Shown here piece after piece: positions 5,485 to 10,532 of a stretch of 10,532 nucleotides of DNA. Origin of the DNA: an uncultured Mucilaginibacter sp. GTDB taxonomy: Bacteria; Bacteroidota; Bacteroidia; Sphingobacteriales; Sphingobacteriaceae. A model generated the notes under the pieces. The model was not told the DNA's origin, ran no database searches, and saw only the letters and a list, made by a program, of their open reading frames with translations. Position numbers and translations under genes: made by a program. Positions within the stretch are counted from its first letter, which is position 1. Every line of letters starts with the position of its first letter. Where the stretch lies: positions 1 to 10,532 of the forward strand of contig CAISKH010000208.1 of the NCBI GenBank assembly GCA_903885865.1. The letters run 5' to 3'.

Positions 5485-6608
5485 TAAGCATAACTATTAA
5501 GCATTACCGGCATTACCAGCATAAGCACATCTTCGTTCTCGTCGCCTCCCTGCGGTAATAGCAACCCGGCCCTGTTAGGCGAAGACATCTCTAACGATAC
5601 CTCTTCGCCGCTTAAATTTTTCAGCATCTCGATCAAAAAACGGGCATTAAAACCAATCTCCATATCCTCACCCTCATACTGGCAGCTTAAGCGCTCGTGC
5701 GCCTCGTTGGCAAAGTCAATATCTTCTGATGAAATATGCAGCTCGCTGCCGTTAATTTTCAGCCTTACCTGGTGCGTGGTTTTATTGGCATAAATAGCAA
5801 CCCGGCTCAATGAGCCTAAAAATGCAAGACGGTCAATACTTAGTTTATTGGGGTTATTTAACGGGATAACCGCTTCATAATCCGGGTAGCGCTCATCAAT
5901 TAAACGGCATACCAGATTAATGTTGTTAAATTTAAAGAAAGCACTGGTACTGTTATACTCAACCGATACATTTACATCATCAGTAGGCAATGCCGATTTT
6001 AGCAGGGTTAATGCCTTCTTAGGCAATATAAATGAAGTAGTTGAATCTGCTTTGGCATCTAAACGGCGGTAGCGTACCAGCTTATGCGCGTCGGTAGCTA
6101 CAAATGTTAAATACTGGCTCGATAGCTGGCAGTAAACGCCTGTCATGGCCGGGCGCAGCTCGTCATTACTAACGGCGAATATGGTTTTGTTAATAGCCTC
6201 GGCCAAAACCGATGCCGGTAAATTTACCGACGAAGCATTTTCAACAACCGGTATTTTGGGGAAATCCTCGCCATTTTCGCCGCTCAGTTTATATTTACCG
6301 TCACCTGCGTTTATTTCTATAGCGAACGTAGCATCATCAACCGAAAAAGCGATGGGCTGCTCGGGTAACGATTTTAGGGTCTCTAATAATATACGCGATG
6401 GTATGGCTATGCGCCCGTTCTCTTTAGCCTCAACGTTTAACGAGGTGGTCATGCTGGTTTGCAGGTCGGTAGCCGAAATGGTTAAGTTTCCATCCTTAAT
6501 TTCAAACAAAAAGTTTTCCAGTATCGGCAAAACGGTGCTGTTGCTTAACGCGCCGCTTACAGCCAGTAATTGCTTCAATAAAGTTGAGGTGGAAACTATA
6601 AATCTCAT
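5484..6608 (-). CDS. dnaN: DNA polymerase III subunit beta (sliding clamp)
   Basis: 374 residues, the normal length for a bacterial beta clamp. Three clamp domains of about 120 residues are recognisable. The N-terminus MRFIVSTSTLLKQLLAVSGAL, the segment ISATDLQTSMTTSL (39-52) and the C-terminus LMLVMPVMLNSYA are typical of Bacteroidota DnaN. The dimeric ring encircles DNA and tethers Pol III and other partners through a hydrophobic pocket between domains 2 and 3. The ATG at 6606-6608 is the only sensible start; no Shine-Dalgarno is obvious. It lies 37 bp downstream of gldFG with no terminator between, so it is probably expressed at least partly with that gene. A hairpin and a strong terminator follow it. 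It is not next to dnaA or recF here. Confidence 0.97.
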   Translation of the reverse strand: MRFIVSTSTLLKQLLAVSGALSNSTVLPILENFLFEIKDGNLTISATDLQTSMTTSLNVEAKENGRIAIPSRILLETLKSLPEQPIAFSVDDATFAIEINAGDGKYKLSGENGEDFPKIPVVENASSVNLPASVLAEAINKTIFAVSNDELRPAMTGVYCQLSSQYLTFVATDAHKLVRYRRLDAKADSTTSFILPKKALTLLKSALPTDDVNVSVEYNSTSAFFKFNNINLVCRLIDERYPDYEAVIPLNNPNKLSIDRLAFLGSLSRVAIYANKTTHQVRLKINGSELHISSEDIDFANEAHERLSCQYEGEDMEIGFNARFLIEMLKNLSGEEVSLEMSSPNRAGLLLPQGGDENEDVLMLVMPVMLNSYA

Positions 6609-6645
6609 ATATAAATTTAGTGTTAATTAGTCAAAAGTATAAAAT

Positions 6646-9048
6646 TTAATGAGCATACTTTCTTTTGCGAATATAATGTTGAAAAATAGCAAATATTAAC
6701 ACTAAAAACAAAGGAATAATTGTATTAATACACTGCCAGTATAATTTTTCGCTGCGCACACGTGCCCGGTCAAGCAGGCGCAGTTTAATTTCCTTGTTCC
6801 GCAACGCTATCAGGCCCGAATCATCGGTCATATAATCGGCAATATTGAGCAACAAATTTTTATTGCCAAAGGTTTGCTTGGTGTAATAATCGTACCCTAA
6901 CGGGTAGGGCGACCCATCCGAAGCAACCTGGTTCTTAAACACATCGCCATCACTTATCACAATCATTTTTGTGGGTTTGCTTTCAGGTAATATTGTAATA
7001 GTCTCCTTCAGGCCCTCGGGCAGCGGACGATTTTTAAAATCGGAAGTAAACCTGCCCTCCAGTAAAACAGCCGTGGTTTTTGGTGCGCTTTGAAATGTCT
7101 TAGGGTCGGGCGGCTGCTCAATGGCCTGCAGCGAAAGCAGGTATGGGGCCGATAATTTTTTATTATAGGGTGATGAAGCCAGTAAAATTGTTTTTGCAAC
7201 GTTTTTGGTTTCGAGTATATCAATTGTGCTCACAAACTCGCCCGATATGCCGTCAAGATTTTTAACGATGGGGTGTTTGGAGAGCGGTATAAATACGGGG
7301 TAAAATAACCAGGGTACCGGCAATATTTGCGCCTGCCCGCCAATGCTGCCTGTTTTAACGGGTATCTGTGCACAGTTAATATCGGCTATCAGGTCGTAAT
7401 TTATTCGGACACCATAAACGAAGAGCTGATCGTCTAAATTTAATTGCTTGGCAAATGCCAGTTGCTGGCCACCGCTATGCCGCCGCATGCTGTCCAGTTC
7501 GGCGCTCACCTGGTCTATCGTCCAAAGCACCTTACCGCCTCGCATCAGGTATTGGTCCAGTTTAAATTTTTCCAGTTCGGTAAATGGTTTTTCGGGTTTG
7601 GGTATTACGATCAGTTTTACGTTCAACAGGCTATCAAACGGGATGGTGGCCAGATCAACCCGGCCTATCAGGAACCCGTCCGACAATGATTTCATAGCGT
7701 CATTCAGTTGCAGGTCATTCAATTCATCATGCCCGGTGGTAAAACCTATCTGGGGCCTGCCGCCGCGCGTTACTTTTTTTATGGCCGATATAAACGCGTA
7801 TTCCAGGTTTTGGATGGAGTTATTTAGTACCTCATCGGCCGAAACGTCCATTTGTGTTTGCTGGTATAACAGTTTAACCGGGATATCCTTGCCATTGCCA
7901 GAAACCATTGCCGCCGGGAAAATGGTTTTCTGCGTTACGCCATCATCCGTTGTTACGCTAAGCGCGGTCGGCTCAATTCCCCGGCTTTGCAGGTCCTGTA
8001 TGGCCTGGCTTTGCTGGTCGGCGGTTAAGTTTTTAAGGGGGTCTACAAATTCAAATTGCAATTTCCGGTGACTGTATGCCTGCAGGTCGTTCAGCATATC
8101 ATTAGTGGCGTGCTGCAAGCGTTTCATACCGCCGCTTAAATCGCCCTGCAAATAAACAGTGACCTTTACAGGTTCCGACAGGCTATCCAACACATTTCGG
8201 CTGATCTGCGAAATGGTATAGCGTTTCTCTTTAGTAAAATCAAAACGGGTAAAGGTGATGCCTGATAAAACGGCTATTATAATTAACGCGGCTATTAATT
8301 TATATAAGGTCGCATTCTTTAAGCTTTTTTGCCGTTGCCTTAACAATACAAACAATGTTAGGCAAATAAATAAGCCGGTTAATACGATAAAATAAGTAAG
8401 GTCGCGCGTGTCTAAAACGCCGCGGCTTATAGATTGATAGTGTTCAGTAATGCCCAGGCTTTGCAAACCCGAATTTTGCAGGGAAAGCAACCCGCTAAGC
8501 GAATCGAACCCGCTGTAAATAAAGAAACACAGGAAAACCGCGATAGTAAAAGCGATGATCTGGTTTTTGGTGATCGACGACGCAAACAAACCAATTGCTG
8601 CAAACGCCGCACCCAATAAAAACAACCCGATGTAGGAGCCAATTACCGCGCCGCTATCAATATTGCCCTGCGGCGTACCTAAAATATAAACCGAATAATA
8701 ATAGGTAAGCGTAGGTATTAAAGCGAATAAAGCGATGAGTGCGGCGGCAAAATACTTCCCCAATACAATTTGCAGGTCGGTTAGCGGGCGGGTAACTAAT
8801 AGCTCAAAGGTGCCTTCCCTGCGTTCTTCGGCAAGCGACCGCATGGTTATAGCCGGAATGAGGAACATGAACAGGTAGGGCGCCGTGCTAAACAGGCTGT
8901 CTAACCCGGCGAAGCCGTAATCTAAAATGCTTGAATCAGGGAACACCCATAAAAACAAACCCAACACCAGCAGGAACACCCCAATGGTAACATAAGCCAC
9001 CAGCGAACTGAGGTAAGAAGTGATTTCTTTTTTTAGTATACTATACAC
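6646..9048 (-). CDS. gldFG: GldF-GldG fusion: gliding-type ABC transporter permease plus auxiliary subunit
   Basis: 800 residues. Residues 1-240 are a GldF-like ABC-2 permease: six hydrophobic segments, with TMRSLAEERREGTFELLVTR (68-87), the conserved cytosolic element, in between. Then a transmembrane anchor (about 248-267) leads into FDFTKEKRYTIS (269-280) and a large periplasmic GldG/ABC auxiliary domain containing TTGHDELNDL, and a final C-terminal transmembrane helix (about 774-792) ends in a basic tail. In Flavobacterium johnsoniae GldF and GldG are separate proteins which, with the ATPase GldA, form an ABC complex needed for gliding. Fused forms occur in Sphingobacteriaceae. The start is GTG at 9046-9048: it fits the GldF N-terminus (M-x-x-I-x-K-x-E-I), and no ATG lies between it and the upstream in-frame TAA. 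It is followed by dnaN. Whether this organism glides cannot be told. Confidence 0.93.
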   Translation of the reverse strand: MYSILKKEITSYLSSLVAYVTIGVFLLVLGLFLWVFPDSSILDYGFAGLDSLFSTAPYLFMFLIPAITMRSLAEERREGTFELLVTRPLTDLQIVLGKYFAAALIALFALIPTLTYYYSVYILGTPQGNIDSGAVIGSYIGLFLLGAAFAAIGLFASSITKNQIIAFTIAVFLCFFIYSGFDSLSGLLSLQNSGLQSLGITEHYQSISRGVLDTRDLTYFIVLTGLFICLTLFVLLRQRQKSLKNATLYKLIAALIIIAVLSGITFTRFDFTKEKRYTISQISRNVLDSLSEPVKVTVYLQGDLSGGMKRLQHATNDMLNDLQAYSHRKLQFEFVDPLKNLTADQQSQAIQDLQSRGIEPTALSVTTDDGVTQKTIFPAAMVSGNGKDIPVKLLYQQTQMDVSADEVLNNSIQNLEYAFISAIKKVTRGGRPQIGFTTGHDELNDLQLNDAMKSLSDGFLIGRVDLATIPFDSLLNVKLIVIPKPEKPFTELEKFKLDQYLMRGGKVLWTIDQVSAELDSMRRHSGGQQLAFAKQLNLDDQLFVYGVRINYDLIADINCAQIPVKTGSIGGQAQILPVPWLFYPVFIPLSKHPIVKNLDGISGEFVSTIDILETKNVAKTILLASSPYNKKLSAPYLLSLQAIEQPPDPKTFQSAPKTTAVLLEGRFTSDFKNRPLPEGLKETITILPESKPTKMIVISDGDVFKNQVASDGSPYPLGYDYYTKQTFGNKNLLLNIADYMTDDSGLIALRNKEIKLRLLDRARVRSEKLYWQCINTIIPLFLVLIFAIFQHYIRKRKYAH

Positions 9049-9114
9049 TTTGCGTAAACGCCATTGAACGCCGAAATTACAACATTATTTGCTAATGCAA
9101 AAAGTACTCAGAGT

Positions 9115-9681
9115 TTAAAAAAAGTGTATGTAACCAGCCGTCAGGCCATATTGGCTCGCGGCACCCACATAGAAATCATTGTTTCGGTAACCCCGCGTAA
9201 GATTAAAACCAAAATCAAAAAAATTATTTTCATTAATGGTCGTTATTCCGCCTACACCAACGGTAGAAAGAAATCCGTTTTCTGTTATACTGTTTGCGCT
9301 AAAAATTTTGCCCGCACCAGCTTCCACATATATGTTTTGCGCATAGTAATACCGCAAGCCCACCTTCAGGGGAATATATTTGTAAATCACATTAGGCCCG
9401 CCGGGTTTAACAACTGTTTCTGCCTGATTGGCATAGGTGTAATCACTGCGATTATTTGAGGGCGCGGTAAAATACGCAGGCATAAAGGCTAACCGCAACT
9501 TGGGGCTTAGGGCATATTCGATTTTTGCCGTGAGGCCGAGGCCGTCCACATAGCCGTAGTCATTATTGTAGGGTAGGGCCATATCTGTACTCAGGCCGAC
9601 GGCAAATTTCTTTTCTGATTGCGCCCTTGCAAATGCAATCGTTAAAACTAATAGAATAATTGTTAAGCTACGCTTTTTCAT
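9115..9681 (-). CDS. Outer-membrane beta-barrel protein
   Basis: 188 residues. The signal peptide is MKKRSLTIILLVLTIAFARA, with cleavage predicted before Gln21. The rest is a series of alternating amphipathic strands separated by Asn/Gly/Asp-rich turns, such as LTAKIEYALSPKLRLAFMPAY and KYIPLKVGLRYYYAQNIYVEAGAG (split as strands), and it ends in IHFF; a terminal aromatic residue is typical of barrels inserted by BamA. Size and pattern fit the small porin/OmpW/OprF-like eight-strand barrels that are common in Bacteroidota. The ligand or role is unknown. It sits between the ABC ATPase and gldFG, 66 bp ahead of the latter, in the same direction, with a 154-bp leader region upstream, so it may have its own promoter. 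An association with the ABC system is only positional. Confidence 0.8.
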   Translation of the reverse strand: MKKRSLTIILLVLTIAFARAQSEKKFAVGLSTDMALPYNNDYGYVDGLGLTAKIEYALSPKLRLAFMPAYFTAPSNNRSDYTYANQAETVVKPGGPNVIYKYIPLKVGLRYYYAQNIYVEAGAGKIFSANSITENGFLSTVGVGGITTINENNFFDFGFNLTRGYRNNDFYVGAASQYGLTAGYIHFF

Positions 9682-9835
9682 GACAATGGATTTAAGTGAA
9701 AAATATATTCACGTTCAGCCGCAAATGCGATCATTTTCTCTAAATACTCCTGCCGCGTAAAAAAGGGGGGGGGTACTTAAAAAAAAATCTTCAATTATTA
9801 CAAAAAAAAATTGCATATGCTTATAAAAGGCAATA
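9682..9835. other. Intergenic region with long homopolymer tracts
   Basis: No gene is visible. The plus strand carries A6 directly followed by G9 (9759-9773), a run of A (9779-9787), and A9 (9802-9810). G9 lies about 84-92 bases upstream of the barrel protein's ATG. The palindrome GCATATGC is at 9813-9820. On the minus strand a weak stem (ATTGC/GCAAT, 9830-9834 with 9810-9814) is followed by T8, so it could serve as a poor terminator after gldA, but the stem is only 5 bp with a 15-nt loop. A minus-strand TATATTTT (-7-like) occurs near 9700-9710 without a well spaced TTG. Confidence 0.6.
9810..9834 (-). terminator. Weak possible terminator after the gldA-type ATPase gene
   Basis: On the minus strand ATTGC and GCAAT form a 5-bp stem with a 15-nt loop that itself contains an AT-rich palindrome, followed by a run of T (A-tract 9802-9810 on plus). 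The position, just past the stop at 9836, is right for a terminator, but the stem is short and AT-rich. Confidence 0.35.
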
Positions 9836-10532
9836 TTATATACCTGTTAACCCTATAAATATATTCTCCAGCGTTTTTCCTTTGTTTTTATCGCGCAATT
9901 GCTGTAGGTTATCATCAGCAACTATTTTACCCTTGTTAATAATAATAACGTGATCGCATACCGCTTCCACTTCCTGCATAATATGGGTAGAGAGGATAAT
10001 GGTTTTTGTTTTACCCAGATCCAATATCAACCGGCGGATGCCGATGAGTTGATTAGGGTCAAGCCCCGAGGTGGGCTCGTCTAAAATTAACACTTGCGGG
10101 TCATGTAAAATAGCCTGCGCCAAACCCACCCGCTGGCGGTAACCTTTGGATAGCTGCCCTATTTTTTTATGCTGTTCGGGGCCGAGCCCGGTTAGTTCAA
10201 TAACATCTGCAATGCGTTTGGCAGGTTGTTGCATCCCGTGAATACCCGCTATAAAAGCCAGGGATTCTTTTACGTACATATCTGTATAAAGTGCGTTGCT
10301 TTCGGGCAGGTAACCTATGTTGCGTTTAACTTCTAAAGCCTGCTTGTTTACATCATACCCGCATACCTGGGCCATACCGCCGCTTTGCGGGATAAAGCAG
10401 GTAAGTATTTTCATGGTGGTCGATTTTCCTGCGCCATTAGGCCCCAGGAAACCCAATACACCCGGCCCGGCGCTGAAAGTTATATTATCAACCGCCTTTT
10501 GCTCTCCATAAATTTTTGTTAAACCCTCAACA
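9836..10532 (-). CDS. gldA: GldA-type ABC transporter ATP-binding protein, first few residues outside the window
   Basis: The reading frame stays open past the apparent internal TTG to the right edge: VEGLTKIYGEQKAVDNITFS precedes the Walker A, so only a few N-terminal residues are missing. Visible elements are A-loop Tyr8 (window numbering), Walker A GPNGAGKST (about 30-38; 10418-10444), Q/E-loop region YLPESNALY, signature LSKGYRQRV, Walker B LILDEP with D-loop SGLDPNQL, and H-loop STHIMQE. Signature and D-loop wording (KGYRQRVGLAQAILHDP, SGLDPNQLIGIRR) is that of GldA. The ATPase should power the GldFG fusion encoded downstream. With about 235 residues it is shorter than Flavobacterium GldA (about 300): after VADDNLQQLRDKNKGK it goes straight to LENIFIGLTGI, so most of the usual C-terminal domain is absent. 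The segment before Walker A (AGPGVLGFLG) lacks the common Gly-Glu of 'PGEVxGFLG'. Confidence 0.9.
   Translation of the reverse strand, partial: VEGLTKIYGEQKAVDNITFSAGPGVLGFLGPNGAGKSTTMKILTCFIPQSGGMAQVCGYDVNKQALEVKRNIGYLPESNALYTDMYVKESLAFIAGIHGMQQPAKRIADVIELTGLGPEQHKKIGQLSKGYRQRVGLAQAILHDPQVLILDEPTSGLDPNQLIGIRRLILDLGKTKTIILSTHIMQEVEAVCDHVIIINKGKIVADDNLQQLRDKNKGKTLENIFIGLTGI

Noticed and set aside
6145..6630. Plus-strand ORF of 161 codons
   Set aside because: Entirely antisense to dnaN, with low-complexity Ser/Leu composition typical of a shadow frame.
7444..8071. Two overlapping plus-strand ORFs of 81 and 207 codons
   Set aside because: Both are antisense to the GldG part of the fusion gene, rich in Ser/Cys/Trp, with no family resemblance.
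9064..9459. Plus-strand ORF of 131 codons
   Set aside because: Antisense to the outer-membrane barrel gene, whose signal peptide and terminal aromatic residue make it the real gene.
9836..9920. Frameshift or truncation at the C-terminus of the GldA-type ATPase
   Set aside because: The end LENIFIGLTGI matches the usual tail of short ABC-2 type ATPases, so it looks like a natural short form and not a broken gene.
9836..10456. Reading the ABC ATPase as a short protein starting at a TTG before its Walker A
   Set aside because: The same frame stays open to the window edge and encodes the normal A-loop region, so the gene is cut by the window and does not start there.

Overview
The window looks like chromosomal DNA from a Bacteroidota bacterium of the Sphingobacteriaceae (Mucilaginibacter/Pedobacter-like). 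The reasons are a fused GldF-GldG gliding-type ABC protein next to dnaN, a pair of DUF4397 lipoproteins, a small Bacteroidota-specific protein that databases often misname PRPP synthetase, weak or absent Shine-Dalgarno sites, and several dispersed-looking palindromes. The genus is an inference from gene content, not from a marker gene.

Left part (1-1209): a minus-strand Nramp-superfamily metal transporter, cut by the left edge, whose metal-site motifs differ from classical Mn/Fe Nramps. Between it and the divergent plus-strand genes is a roughly 174-bp imperfect inverted-repeat element with internal hairpins and a nested 18-bp palindrome; it looks like a MITE/REP-type insertion.

Plus-strand block (1210-3208): three tightly packed genes (1-bp overlap, then a 5-bp gap) that probably form one operon. 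They encode a small conserved protein of unknown function, a secreted zinc-dependent phospholipase C/P1-nuclease-like hydrolase with the full set of metal ligands, and a TMEM175-family (DUF1211) cation-channel-like membrane protein. The block ends at two near-identical hairpins, 39 bp apart, that separate it from the convergent minus-strand genes.

Minus-strand block (3268-10532), read from right to left: GldA-type ABC ATPase (5' end just outside the window), an outer-membrane beta-barrel protein, the GldF-GldG fusion, the DNA polymerase III sliding clamp DnaN, a rho-independent terminator, two tandem DUF4397 lipoproteins and a DedA-family membrane protein. The ATPase and the GldFG fusion would supply the nucleotide-binding and membrane/periplasmic parts of one ABC system. 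The DUF4397 pair and DedA look like a separate envelope-related transcription unit.

No defence system, CRISPR array, prophage, tRNA or rRNA is visible. Most of the window is ordinary core or envelope gene content. The points most worth a second look are the noncanonical Nramp metal site, the fused GldFG with a short GldA and a beta-barrel gene in between, and the palindromic repeats.
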